Shown here piece by piece: positions 1 through 8,300 of a stretch of DNA of 64,000 nucleotides (position 1 is its first letter; each line of letters starts with the position of its first letter). Below the pieces are notes generated by a model that made no database searches, was not told the DNA's origin, and saw only the letters and a program-made list of their open reading frames with translations. The translations under genes and the position numbers were made by a program. Location: the NCBI RefSeq assembly GCF_009861525.1, contig NZ_WVHL01000005.1, positions 2,728,001 to 2,792,000 on the forward strand. The letters run 5' to 3'. This stretch comes from Pseudomonas sp. LD120 (GTDB lineage: Bacteria > Pseudomonadota > Gammaproteobacteria > Pseudomonadales > Pseudomonadaceae).

Positions 1-506
1 AGTGCGCGCGGCTGGCTGTAGTAGATCGGCGTGAAGCTGTGGATCCCCACCACCCGCACCTCGCGGCCGGCGGCCAGACGCCGGTCGATGATGCGCTGCA
101 GACGCTGGTGAAACGGCGTGAACAGGTGCTGGCGGCGGTATTCGCGGGTCGCCTCGTCGAGGTGCTGGTTGCCCGGCACCTGATAGATCTCACTCTGCAG
201 CGGGATGCTGTCGGGGGCGTGGCGCGGGCGGTTGAGGTCGATCAGCAGGCGCGAATAGTTGGCCGCGATCAGGGTCGCGCCCAGAGTCTGGGACAGGCTC
301 TCGGCCAGCTCCAGGGCACCGGGGTCCCAGGCGATGTGCTCGCGGGCCGCCACCGGGTCCAGGCCCAGGTCATGCAGTGCTGGCGGAATGTAATGGCTGG
401 CGTGCTCGCACACCAGAATCAGCGGATGCTCGGAGTCTTCCCGCAGCAGGCGATAGGCCGGTTCGGTGTAGAAACCGTGCTCGGCGGATTTAGTACAGGT
501 GTCCAT
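1..506 (-). CDS. N-formylglutamate amidohydrolase family protein (3' end outside window)
   Basis: Reading leftward from the ATG at 506 gives an open frame of about 168 codons that runs off the window edge. It includes the stretches ILVCEHASHYIPPAL and ANYSRLLIDLNRP and ends in VVGIHSFTPIYYSQPRA. These are hallmarks of the N-formylglutamate deformylase (HutG2-like) family: a metal-binding EH pair near the N-terminus, the DLNR segment and a conserved HSFTP. Such enzymes hydrolyse N-formyl amino acids or related amides. The start overlaps the upstream glutamine-synthetase-like gene by 17 bp, so translation is probably coupled and the gene is the last visible member of the RpiR-controlled operon. 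The true substrate cannot be read from sequence, and the rest of the catalytic domain is missing. Confidence 0.85.
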   Translation of the reverse strand, partial: MDTCTKSAEHGFYTEPAYRLLREDSEHPLILVCEHASHYIPPALHDLGLDPVAAREHIAWDPGALELAESLSQTLGATLIAANYSRLLIDLNRPRHAPDSIPLQSEIYQVPGNQHLDEATREYRRQHLFTPFHQRLQRIIDRRLAAGREVRVVGIHSFTPIYYSQPRA

Positions 507-1845
507 AGTGCTCACACAATTGGGCAGCGTTTAGGTGCTCGGTCAGGGACACTTCCTTTTGTTTGACGGCGAAATAGGTGTTGAGCAGGTCGGCGGGCAG
601 CGCCTGCATCAACTCGGTGTTGCCGCGCAGGCATTCCAGGGCCTGGGGCAGTGACGCGGGCAGCGCAACAATACCGCTGGCCAGGCGCTGTTCGGTGCTG
701 AGTTCGTCGGGCACCTGGTCGGTGACCGCGTTCAGGATCAACTGCTGTTCGATGCCCAGGCGTCCGGCGATCAGCACCACCGCCATGGCCAGGTGCGGCG
801 AGGCGGTGGCGTCCAGGGCGCGGAATTCCAGGTTGTACTGGGGCGCCAGGGGCTTGTCGCCGATGCTCACGGTGGGGCAGATGCGCAGCGAAGCCTCGCG
901 GTTACGCACGCCCAGGCAGGTATAGGAGGCGCTCCAGTGGTGGGGGCGCAGGCGTTCATAGGACACCGGCGTCGGTGCACTGAAGGCGCACAGCGCCGGC
1001 AGGTGCTTGAGCACCCCGGCGGCCCAGTGCTGGCCCAGGGACGACAGGTCGTCGCCGCTGACCGCCTGCGGGTCGTAGAGCAGCGGCGTACCGTCCAGGT
1101 CTTGCAGGCTCAGGTGCAGGTGCACCCCATTGCACACTGCGTTCTCGGCGGTCTTGGGCGCAAAGCTGACCCGTTGCCCCAATTGCCGGGCAATCTCCCG
1201 GGTGATCTCCCGTACGTTCACCGCTCGATCGGCAGCGGCCAGGCCCTGGGTCGGCCGGCAGGTGATTTCGTACTGGTGCTTGCCGTACTCGGGCAGGAAC
1301 ATTTCCGGCTCGACACCGGCCGCCCGCAGTGCCGCCAGCAACCAGCCGCCGAAGGCCGCGCCTTGGCGCTGGGCTTCCAGGGAGAAGGCCAGGAGCTCGC
1401 GCTGAGCGGTACCGCTGTCGAGGTTGAATTCATGCTCGAAGGCGGCGGTGATCTGGATGCCCAGTTCACGGTAGCGCTCTATCTCGTTGCGCAGCAGGGT
1501 CCGCGGGCAGGCGGCCCAGGGGCGGCCATCGGTCTGGCAGATATCGGCGTGAATAAAATCCAGGGGCGCCGCCGTGGCATCCGGACCGGCGCCGACAGTG
1601 ACCCGGCTGTCCAGGTCGGGAATCAGCCGCAGGTCGCCATAGGCGCCCCAGGGGTTGTCTTCAGCGATCAGGTCTTGTGGGGTCAGCGCGCTGTTCGCCG
1701 GTACCCAGCCGCAGCCACCGACCCGATAACGCTCCAGCTCATCGCTGGGAAAGGAGCGGCCACGGGTCACGCCGATCAGGTCGGTGGTGACGATGCTGGT
1801 CATGGCCAGCGGGGTCAGGGCCTCGATGCCCTGGTCGCGGCTCAT
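490..1845 (-). CDS. Glutamine synthetase family protein (GlnA-like, PuuA/GlnT type)
   Basis: A 451-residue member of the glutamine synthetase superfamily, close to the usual length for gamma-glutamylpolyamine synthetase-type paralogues. Visible family blocks are EHEFNL (first metal-ligand glutamate region), GKHQYEITC, the NGVHLHLSL block that carries the ammonia/metal histidine, and a C-terminal RNREASLRIC arginine motif. Sequence divergence and the operon point to a catabolic ligase that gamma-glutamylates an amine rather than to housekeeping GlnA. The chosen ATG at 1845 overlaps the stop of the isochorismatase-like gene by 4 bp (ATGA), which fixes the start and implies translational coupling. 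The family assignment is firm; the substrate is unknown. Confidence 0.85.
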   Translation of the reverse strand: MSRDQGIEALTPLAMTSIVTTDLIGVTRGRSFPSDELERYRVGGCGWVPANSALTPQDLIAEDNPWGAYGDLRLIPDLDSRVTVGAGPDATAAPLDFIHADICQTDGRPWAACPRTLLRNEIERYRELGIQITAAFEHEFNLDSGTAQRELLAFSLEAQRQGAAFGGWLLAALRAAGVEPEMFLPEYGKHQYEITCRPTQGLAAADRAVNVREITREIARQLGQRVSFAPKTAENAVCNGVHLHLSLQDLDGTPLLYDPQAVSGDDLSSLGQHWAAGVLKHLPALCAFSAPTPVSYERLRPHHWSASYTCLGVRNREASLRICPTVSIGDKPLAPQYNLEFRALDATASPHLAMAVVLIAGRLGIEQQLILNAVTDQVPDELSTEQRLASGIVALPASLPQALECLRGNTELMQALPADLLNTYFAVKQKEVSLTEHLNAAQLCEHYGHLY

Positions 1846-2486
1846 CCGCGGATCTCCCGCAGGCGGCCGAGCACGGTGTCGGTGTCGGTGATCCAGCAGT
1901 AACCCTTGATCGCGTTGAGGCAGGCCTGATGGCGCGCATCGCTGTAAGTGGCGCAGGCATCTTCCACCAGGGTCACCAGGTAGCCGCGGTCGGCGGCGTC
2001 GCGCACCGCCATGTCCACGCATTGGTCGGTGACAATCCCGGCGATGATCAGGTGGCGGGTTTCCAGGTTGCGCAGCACGTAGTCGATGTTGGTGGAGTTG
2101 AACACCCCGGAGGACGTCTTGGGCAGCACGATCTCGTTTTCCACCGGCGCCAGTTCATCGATGATCGCTGCCTGGGGGCTGCCCTTGGGCAGGTGCATGT
2201 TCGACAGCTTGTGGTCCAGCGAGCGGTCGCGGCCGTCGGCGGTGAGGCTTTCGATCAGGGTGTGCAGTACGTTCTGCCGTGCGTGGCGTACCGCCGCCAG
2301 AAGCCGTTGCTGGTTGGGAATCACCTGTTGCCGGGCGCGCTGCACAAAGGCCTGGCCCTCGGGCTCTTGCAAGTGCGGGTCGAACTGCGGCTCCAGCCAG
2401 GCGCGCTGCATGTCCACCAGCAGCAGGGCAGTGTGATCGACAACGAAGGGCAGGTCCCGGGGCGAACGATGGGGCAGGCTGAACAT
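1842..2486 (-). CDS. Isochorismatase-like cysteine hydrolase
   Basis: A 214-residue alpha/beta hydrolase of the isochorismatase/nicotinamidase superfamily. The expected Asp-Lys-Cys triad is visible: LLLVDMQRAW (Asp25), the VLPKTSSGVF lysine near the middle, and GIVTDQCVDMAVRDA with the nucleophilic cysteine. The conserved SSGVFNSTNIDYVLRN segment preceding the cysteine strand is typical. Members hydrolyse amides such as nicotinamide, N-carbamoylsarcosine or ureidoacrylate. It lies 2 bp downstream of the RpiR-type regulator and overlaps the ligase gene by 4 bp, so the three genes form one transcription unit. An amidohydrolase role on an N-acyl or carbamoyl compound is inferred, not shown. Confidence 0.85.
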   Translation of the reverse strand: MFSLPHRSPRDLPFVVDHTALLLVDMQRAWLEPQFDPHLQEPEGQAFVQRARQQVIPNQQRLLAAVRHARQNVLHTLIESLTADGRDRSLDHKLSNMHLPKGSPQAAIIDELAPVENEIVLPKTSSGVFNSTNIDYVLRNLETRHLIIAGIVTDQCVDMAVRDAADRGYLVTLVEDACATYSDARHQACLNAIKGYCWITDTDTVLGRLREIRG

Positions 2487-2488
2487 CC

Positions 2489-3343
2489 TTATTTTTCCTC
2501 CAGCACATGAGTTGCGAATTGCGCCCGTAGGGCGTCGATGCCCTCCAGGCGTTGATCAAGATGGGGGCTGCGTGGGGTCAGGCAGGCGATCAAGGCCTCG
2601 ACCTGGGCCAGCGCCGGCACCAGGGTGTCGAACGGTGACAGCGATTCCACCGGAGCACTGATGATCAGGTCCGCCAGTTCCCGCAGCGGCGAGGCGTAGA
2701 TATCGGTGAACAGCACCACCCGAGCGTTGCGCGTCTTGGCTGCGCTGGCCACCCGCAAGGCCTGGGACTGATAGCGGCGGTAGTCGAACAACAGCACCAG
2801 GTCTTGGCGCTGCACACTGAACATCCGGTCGGGTAGCTGCGCGTTGTCTTCCAGTAAGAAACAACCCGGGCGCATCAGTTGCAGGTGATTAAGCAGGTAA
2901 TGGGCGAGGAAGCCGCTGAAGCGCCCGCCGAAGCAATACACCTGATGGCGGCTGTCCAGCAGCCACTCAAGGAGTACACGAATGTCTTCGGGCTGGGTCA
3001 GGGCCTGGGTGTCCTGCAGGGTGCGCTGGCTGTCCGCCAGGTAGCGGCTCCAGGTATCGCCCTGGGCCACTTGCGAGCGTGGGCGCAACAGGGTGCTGGG
3101 GGAGCGCAGGCGGTCGTCCATGTCGCTGAGCAGGGCTTCCTGGAATTCGCCGTAGCCGCTGAAACCGAGTTTCTTCACCAACCGCACGATGGTCGGGTCG
3201 CTGACCCCAGCGTGTTCCGCCAGGCGCGCCATCGGCCCCAGACCGTTGCGCGGGTAGTGGTCGAGCAGGGCGCGTACGACCTTGCGCTCCGAGGGCGTCA
3301 GGTCGAGCGTGGGGGCGGTGATCAGGTCTCTGAGAGAGGGCAT
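2489..3343 (-). CDS. MurR/RpiR family transcriptional regulator
   Basis: A two-domain regulator of 284 residues. The N-terminal HTH_6 domain is visible in RKVVRALLDHYPRNGLGPMARLAEHAGVSDPTIVRLVKKLGFSGYGEFQEAL, and the C-terminal SIS domain, with the VYCFGGRFSGFLAHYL and VVLFTDIYASPL segments, normally binds a phosphosugar or a related effector. A start 13 codons upstream is open but has no ribosome binding site. The ATG at 3343 is preceded by AAGG and was preferred. The gene heads the operon with the isochorismatase-like, GS-like and formylglutamate amidohydrolase genes and is probably its local regulator. An 18-bp palindrome about 60 bp upstream is a candidate operator. Confidence 0.88.
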   Translation of the reverse strand: MPSLRDLITAPTLDLTPSERKVVRALLDHYPRNGLGPMARLAEHAGVSDPTIVRLVKKLGFSGYGEFQEALLSDMDDRLRSPSTLLRPRSQVAQGDTWSRYLADSQRTLQDTQALTQPEDIRVLLEWLLDSRHQVYCFGGRFSGFLAHYLLNHLQLMRPGCFLLEDNAQLPDRMFSVQRQDLVLLFDYRRYQSQALRVASAAKTRNARVVLFTDIYASPLRELADLIISAPVESLSPFDTLVPALAQVEALIACLTPRSPHLDQRLEGIDALRAQFATHVLEEK

Positions 3344-3402
3344 TGGGGGAGCCTTTTCCGCGCAATGTAGTTTTTGTTTCATAAAATGATGATTTGATAT
3401 TT

Positions 3403-3420
3403 ATGTAATGTACGTTACAT
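3403..3420. promoter_or_regulatory. Palindromic operator candidate upstream of the RpiR operon
   Basis: ATGTAATGTACGTTACAT is a near-perfect inverted repeat (ATGTAA...TTACAT arms) in an AT-rich stretch upstream of the rpiR-type start, in otherwise GC-rich DNA. RpiR regulators commonly bind such palindromes and autoregulate. The remaining sequence from 3421 to 3654, between this site and the EAL gene, shows no convincing gene or terminator. Confidence 0.4.
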
Positions 3421-3654
3421 GTCTAGTGAAATTTTCTACCAAGGCGAAAGGCCTTGAAAGGGCGGGTGGCTGTGTTGTGTGGCGGGGCAGGTGGACATAT
3501 CCCCCGCATGGGGTGAATCGCCGAGCCCCGCTGGCGCTTTACCCCTTGCGGTGATACCCGGCAAGGCCGAACAAGGCTGTGGCGGCTGCCCGCGATCGAG
3601 CCTGGGGCGGTTGCGGTGACTGCTGGAACGTCGCCCTGAGACCTGCTCGTAGCG

Positions 3655-5610
3655 TCAGTGGTCCGGGGTGTCGTTTGGCGAGCGTTCGCTGGCAAGGGCC
3701 AGTGCGATCAATTGGGCCAGGGGCACCGCTGGGGAGAAGAAGTAGCCCTGGGCGCAGGCGATGCCGATGGTCTTGAGGATGTCGATCTGTTCCTGGGTTT
3801 CGACCCCCTCGGCCGTCACAGTGGCCTGGTAGAGACGAGCGCTTTCTTGGGCGATGGAGACCGCGGTGCGCATCCGTTCATAGTGCAGCAGTGAAATCAT
3901 CGAGTGGTCGAGCTTGACTTCGCTGAAGGGGTACTTGGCCAGGATACTCAGGGCCGAGTAACCAGTGCCGAAGTCGTCAAGCGATAGCGTAACGCCATGA
4001 TCCTTGAGCAGAAGCATGTTGTGGGCCACCTGCCGGCTGTCTGGAAGCAGGGTGTATTCGGTCAACTCCAGGATCAGGTGGTGACCGGGCAGGCCCGAGT
4101 CTTTCAGGCGCTGGATCAGTTGCACGGCAAAGTTGGCATCGCTCAGGGTTGAGGCCGAGATATTGACCGCCAGCGGCCCGGACAGGCCGGCATCGATGTA
4201 GTGCCGGGCATCGCGGATCACTGTTTCAATGGTTGCCCATTCAAAGGCATTCAGTAGGTCGTGGCAGCGGACCACCTCCAGGACTCGCAGCGGTGAGATG
4301 GTCGCGCCATCGTTGTCCTTGGCTCGCAGCAAAGCCTCGGCGCCAATCACCGTCTGCCGGTTCAAGCAGAACTTGGGCTGGTAGTACAACGGCGCGGTAT
4401 TCGACGCCACCCACTCCAGCAATTGCTGACGGATCCGCTCGTTGTTCTGGGCCTGTTCAAGCAGCGACTGGTGCAGGTAGCGCACTGGCTGACGGCTGTC
4501 CTGGAGCGCCAGGCTGATGTTGCGCAAGGTGCTGTTGGCGTTCTCGCCGGCACAGGCATCGATCACGCAGAATTGCAGCTTGGGCGACAGGCTGCCGTCA
4601 TTGCTCAAACTGCTCTGCAGGGTCATCTGCAGCGTGGCCAGCAGTGTCGATCGTTCCACCTGCTGGATGGAACAGTTTTGCAGGATCAGCGCCAGGCTCA
4701 GGTCGGAGAACATGAAGGGGGTGGGGGCGGCCTTGGCTTGCACGACATGGCTGGGGGGGCCGCTCTTGAACTCTTGCGCGAAGCTGATCAGCAGTTGATC
4801 GGTCCAGTCATGGCCGTGGATCGCCACCAGGTCCTTGAGGTTGCAGATCTTGATCACCACCAGGGTATGAAGCCCGCGTGTCTTGGCGGGCTGCGCCAGT
4901 AGTTGATCCAGGTATTGGCGCAGGGCTCGGCGATTGGGCAGTTGTGTGGTCGGATCGGTAAGCGCTTGTTGCAATAGGCGCTGCTGGGCCTGCTGGTAGC
5001 GTGCTTCGCGGCGCAGCATGAACAGTATCAGGACGATCAACGGCAGCGAGAGCAGGGTCGAATGCAGCCGCAGCGACAGCAGTTGGGCGTTGATGGCCGA
5101 ATCAATGGTTCCCAGCCAGTCGATCAATTGCATGGGCACGATGGCGCTGACGAACCGTACCAACACCACCAGCGTCACGTCTTTGAGGCTCAAGGAACTG
5201 AGGGCGCGGGACTCGAACCAGCGATGCAGCAACATGCCGCCAAGGGTGATCAGCGTGAAATTGAACAGCGCCTCCTCAAACTGCAGCGGGCCGGCAATGT
5301 AATAGCGGGTCAGGGCCACGAGCGTCAGACAGGTGATGCCGCCCCACCAGCCACCGAGCAGCCCTGCGAGAAACAGCATGTCGCTGCTCAGGAATATCTT
5401 CACTGGGCCCTGCATGAATTGTGAGGACAGGGTGAGCAGCGCGACGTTGCTGATCCCCAGGATCAATCCGAGGAGCAACTTCTGGGATTTGATCAGGCGC
5501 TGGGCGTTCTGGTGCAGCATGAGCAGCGTGCTGAAGATGCCAAGCAGGGCGACGTATTGCAGCAGGACGATGGGCAGGAGTGAGGCGTTGATTGCAAAAT
5601 CGAGAGACAT
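3655..5610 (-). CDS. Membrane-bound EAL phosphodiesterase with degenerate GGDEF domain
   Basis: About 651 residues. The first ~200 are hydrophobic, with repeated membrane segments in the style of a 5TM sensor domain. A GGDEF-like region follows (ALTDPTTQLPNRRAL), but no GGDEF/GGEEF signature can be found where it should occur, so cyclase activity is unlikely. The C-terminal EAL domain looks complete: AEALLRA (EAL), NISASTL, ELTE, DDFGTGYSAL, VKLD, TAEGVET and AQGYFFSPA. The protein is therefore predicted to hydrolyse cyclic di-GMP at the inner membrane. Start choice is uncertain: an ATG at 5610 follows a GGGAG and is used here, but in-frame ATGs at 5622 and 5634 are also open. The gene is monocistronic. 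Confidence 0.85.
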   Translation of the reverse strand: MSLDFAINASLLPIVLLQYVALLGIFSTLLMLHQNAQRLIKSQKLLLGLILGISNVALLTLSSQFMQGPVKIFLSSDMLFLAGLLGGWWGGITCLTLVALTRYYIAGPLQFEEALFNFTLITLGGMLLHRWFESRALSSLSLKDVTLVVLVRFVSAIVPMQLIDWLGTIDSAINAQLLSLRLHSTLLSLPLIVLILFMLRREARYQQAQQRLLQQALTDPTTQLPNRRALRQYLDQLLAQPAKTRGLHTLVVIKICNLKDLVAIHGHDWTDQLLISFAQEFKSGPPSHVVQAKAAPTPFMFSDLSLALILQNCSIQQVERSTLLATLQMTLQSSLSNDGSLSPKLQFCVIDACAGENANSTLRNISLALQDSRQPVRYLHQSLLEQAQNNERIRQQLLEWVASNTAPLYYQPKFCLNRQTVIGAEALLRAKDNDGATISPLRVLEVVRCHDLLNAFEWATIETVIRDARHYIDAGLSGPLAVNISASTLSDANFAVQLIQRLKDSGLPGHHLILELTEYTLLPDSRQVAHNMLLLKDHGVTLSLDDFGTGYSALSILAKYPFSEVKLDHSMISLLHYERMRTAVSIAQESARLYQATVTAEGVETQEQIDILKTIGIACAQGYFFSPAVPLAQLIALALASERSPNDTPDH

Positions 5611-5831
5611 GAGCTCCCACATAGCAATGTGCATGATGAGAGAAACCTGGTTGAGTCTTGCTGTTGGCTAGTCCGGCAGATTAGTTGGCCGTTGCTTTCA
5701 GCCATATAAGGGAAGTCTTATTTTTTGGAGGGGGGCTGGCTTGCTCATTGTGCGCTGGGCATGGGCCTTGAGCCATGTTAAAACCCCGCAGCCCAAGGCG
5801 ATCGTGCTTTTTTTCCTGGTTGAGACTTTCC

Positions 5832-6395
5832 GTGCAGGCTATCCGTTTAACCCTTGTGTGCCACGCTCGCACCATCGCTCAGAAACGCGCGCGCTTTCCC
5901 CTGGACGAGCCCGTGGAGCTGGACTGGCAGGCGCAGCGCCTGAGCCGCGCGGCCCCCAGTGCGCGCAACCTGCGAGTGTTGTGCGCGCCTGAACTACGCT
6001 GTCGTCAGACCGCCGCCTTGTTCAGCGCCGACCCTGAAATACAGGACGCCTTGCGCGATTGCGGATTCGGCGCGTGGCAGGGGCTGGGCATCAATCAATT
6101 GCAGCAACAACAGCCGCAAGCCATACAGGCTTGGCTGGCAGATCCGTACCTGGCGCCGCCCGGCGGAGAGTCGCTGGCTGCGCTGTGCCAGCGGATGGGG
6201 GCATGGCTGGAGACGCTGGCCGCCCGCCCGGGGCACTGGCTGGCGGTGACTCATCCTTTTGTGATCCGTGCGCTGCTGCAGCAGGTGCTGCAAACGCCCT
6301 TGGCGAGTCTGCAACGGATCGACGTCGAGCCTCTGTCGCGCATTGAACTCAGCCACGTCGGGTGCTGGCGCCTGCGCCTGAGTGGCCAAGACTGA
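5832..6395 (+). CDS. Histidine phosphatase family protein (CobC-like)
   Basis: A 187-residue phosphoglycerate-mutase-fold protein. The usual RHG signature is replaced by CHAR in RLTLVCHARTIAQ, keeping the catalytic histidine but changing the flanking residues. VLCAPELRCRQTA (tracking RA.QTA), GGESLAALCQRM and a late VTHPFVIRALL histidine complete the fold. The GTG at 5832 is preferred because homology begins immediately after it; an ATG 19 codons upstream is open but adds a basic tail unlike the family. It lies 71 bp before cobF, so it may be the alpha-ribazole phosphatase-like step of cobalamin assembly or simply a neighbour. The signature change leaves activity uncertain. Confidence 0.75.
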   Translation: MQAIRLTLVCHARTIAQKRARFPLDEPVELDWQAQRLSRAAPSARNLRVLCAPELRCRQTAALFSADPEIQDALRDCGFGAWQGLGINQLQQQQPQAIQAWLADPYLAPPGGESLAALCQRMGAWLETLAARPGHWLAVTHPFVIRALLQQVLQTPLASLQRIDVEPLSRIELSHVGCWRLRLSGQD

Positions 6396-6466
6396 GTGGC
6401 GATATTTCGTCCCCATGCGCAGCCGCCCATACTGATCCAACGCCACAGCAACGAGAGCCTTCTCCC

Positions 6467-7228
6467 ATGAAAACCCTTTTGGTCATCGGTATTGGTGCCG
6501 GCAACCCCGACTTCATCACGCTCCAGGCGATCAAGGCGCTGAATCGCTGCGATGTGGTGTTCCTGATGGACAAGGGGCCGAGCAAGGACACGCTGATCGA
6601 CCTGCGCCGCGAGCTGTGTCAGCGCCACATCACCGAGCGCCCGTATCGTTTGGTCGAGGCGCGGATCCCGGAACGCCAGCGTGGCGAAGTGGACTACCGG
6701 GCCAGCGTCCAGGCGTTGAACCGCGACAAGCAGCACCTCTTCGAACAGCTGATTAATGAACAACTGGCTGAGGGTGAGACCGCTGCCTTTCTGGTCTGGG
6801 GCGATCCGGCGCTGTACGACAGTACCTTGCGTATCCTGCAGCAGATCCTGGCCGGCGGCGCGATGCAATTCGAGTACCAGGTGATTCCCGGTATCACCAG
6901 CGTCCAGGCCTTGGCTGCGCAACACAAGGTGCCGCTGAACCGCATCGGCCGCTCCGTGGAAATCACCACCGGGCGCCGCTTGGCGGCGGGGCAGGCCAGC
7001 GCCGCCGATAGCCTGGTGGTGATGCTTGATGCCGAGGACAGTTTTCAGCAACTGCGCCATCAGGGCCTGGACATCTACTGGGGGGCTTATCTGGGCACGG
7101 CCGATGAACGCCTGATCAGCGGCCGGCTCGATGAGGTGGCCGATGAAATCTGTCGCGTGCGCCGGGAAGCGCGTCAGGCCCACGGCTGGATCATGGACAC
7201 TTACCTGCTGCGCAAGCCCGAGGCTTGA
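6467..7228 (+). CDS. cobF: Precorrin-6A synthase (deacetylating)
   Basis: 253 residues beginning MKTLLVIGIGAGNPDFITLQAI, the SAM-dependent tetrapyrrole methylase P-loop-like motif, followed by the AAFLVWGDPALYDST and YQVIPGITSVQALAA motifs typical of corrin methyltransferases. CobF methylates precorrin-5 at C1 with loss of acetate in aerobic cobalamin synthesis. Its length and overall pattern match CobF rather than CobI, CobJ or CobM. The gene follows the histidine phosphatase on the same strand and its 3' end overlaps the convergent ftrA-like gene by 28 bp. No cobalamin riboswitch was recognised upstream. Confidence 0.9.
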   Translation: MKTLLVIGIGAGNPDFITLQAIKALNRCDVVFLMDKGPSKDTLIDLRRELCQRHITERPYRLVEARIPERQRGEVDYRASVQALNRDKQHLFEQLINEQLAEGETAAFLVWGDPALYDSTLRILQQILAGGAMQFEYQVIPGITSVQALAAQHKVPLNRIGRSVEITTGRRLAAGQASAADSLVVMLDAEDSFQQLRHQGLDIYWGAYLGTADERLISGRLDEVADEICRVRREARQAHGWIMDTYLLRKPEA

Positions 7229-8196
7229 TGATCCAGTGCGCCACGGCCAAAGCGCTCGCGGTACACCGAGGGCGGCAGGCCCACGAGCGTGCGAAAGGCC
7301 ACGCGAAAGCTTTCCACCGAGCGATAGCCGCAGCGCAGGGCGATGCTTTCACTGGTTTCGTGCCCGCTTTCCAGCAGCTCCCGGGCCCGGGCCAGGCGTT
7401 CATGCTGCAGCCAGGCCTTGGGCGAGGCGCCAGTGGCATCGGTGAAGCGCCGTAGGAAGGTGCGTTGGCTCATCAACGCCTGGGCCGCCAGGTCACTCAC
7501 CGTCAGGGGCTCATGCAGGCGCTCCCGGGCCCATTGCATGACCCGCGACAGGTCGCTGCGCGGGGTGCGAGCGACCGGTGCTGGGATGAACTGCGCCTGA
7601 CCACCGGTGCGTTGTGGCGCCATGACCAAGCGCCGGGCAACGCTGTTGGCCACCTGGGTGCCGAAGTCACGGGCCACCAGATGCAGGCAGGCATCGATCC
7701 CGGCGGCGCTGCCGGCGGAGGTGATCAGTTGCCCCGAGTCCACGTACAGCACGTCCGGGTCCACCAGGATGTTCGGGAACCGTTCGGCCAATGCTGTGGC
7801 GTAGTGCCAGTGGGTGGTGGCCCGCAGACCGTCGAGTAAGCCGGTGGCCGCCAGGACAAACACCCCGGAACAGATCGACAGCAACCGAGCGCCGCGATGG
7901 TAGGCCCGACGCAGCGCCGCCAGCAGCTCGGGCGGCGGCGCTTGATCGCGGCTGCGCCAGCCAGGAATGATGATGGTTCGGGCCTGCTCCAGCAGTTCCA
8001 GGCCGCCATCGGTCAGCACCTGGATACCGCCTGTGGCGCGCATCGGGCCTTGATCGACGGCGGCGATGCATTGCGTGTACCAGGGGAAATCGAATTCCGG
8101 ACGGGCCAGGCCGAAGATCTCCACGGCAATGCCGAACTCGAACGTGCAAAGGCCGTCGTAGGCCAGGATTACGAGCAAACCTTGGTGATTGTGCAT
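7201..8196 (-). CDS. ftrA: GlxA/FtrA-type transcriptional regulator (DJ-1/PfpI plus AraC HTH)
   Basis: 331 residues. The N-terminal ~190 form a DJ-1/PfpI-like domain with the elbow LLSICSGVFVLAATGLLDG. The C-terminal ~100 are an AraC double helix-turn-helix (LTVSDLAAQALMSQRTFLRRFTDATGASPKAWL, then the CGYRSVESFRVAFRTLVGLPPSVYRERF signature). FtrA proteins regulate neighbouring genes, and a rhodanese-like gene is commonly divergent from them, as here (about 100 bp apart). The effector is unknown. The 3' end overlaps cobF convergently by 28 bp. Confidence 0.85.
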   Translation of the reverse strand: MHNHQGLLVILAYDGLCTFEFGIAVEIFGLARPEFDFPWYTQCIAAVDQGPMRATGGIQVLTDGGLELLEQARTIIIPGWRSRDQAPPPELLAALRRAYHRGARLLSICSGVFVLAATGLLDGLRATTHWHYATALAERFPNILVDPDVLYVDSGQLITSAGSAAGIDACLHLVARDFGTQVANSVARRLVMAPQRTGGQAQFIPAPVARTPRSDLSRVMQWARERLHEPLTVSDLAAQALMSQRTFLRRFTDATGASPKAWLQHERLARARELLESGHETSESIALRCGYRSVESFRVAFRTLVGLPPSVYRERFGRGALDHQASGLRSR

Positions 8197-8300
8197 TTGG
8201 CGAAAAATTACCGATCAGTGTCCGGAGCGCCACTGTAGCGCCAGGGGCGGGGCGGATAAAGTTTCGTTCACCCCAACCGCGAGCTTTTTTGGAGACGCCC

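Noticed and set aside
3423..3695. 90-codon minus-strand frame between the RpiR and EAL genes
   Set aside because: Pro/Arg/Thr-rich translation without domains, overlaps the end of the EAL gene, no ribosome binding site.
5635..6466. Cobalamin riboswitch upstream of the phosphatase/cobF genes
   Set aside because: No B12-box-like conserved sequence was seen.
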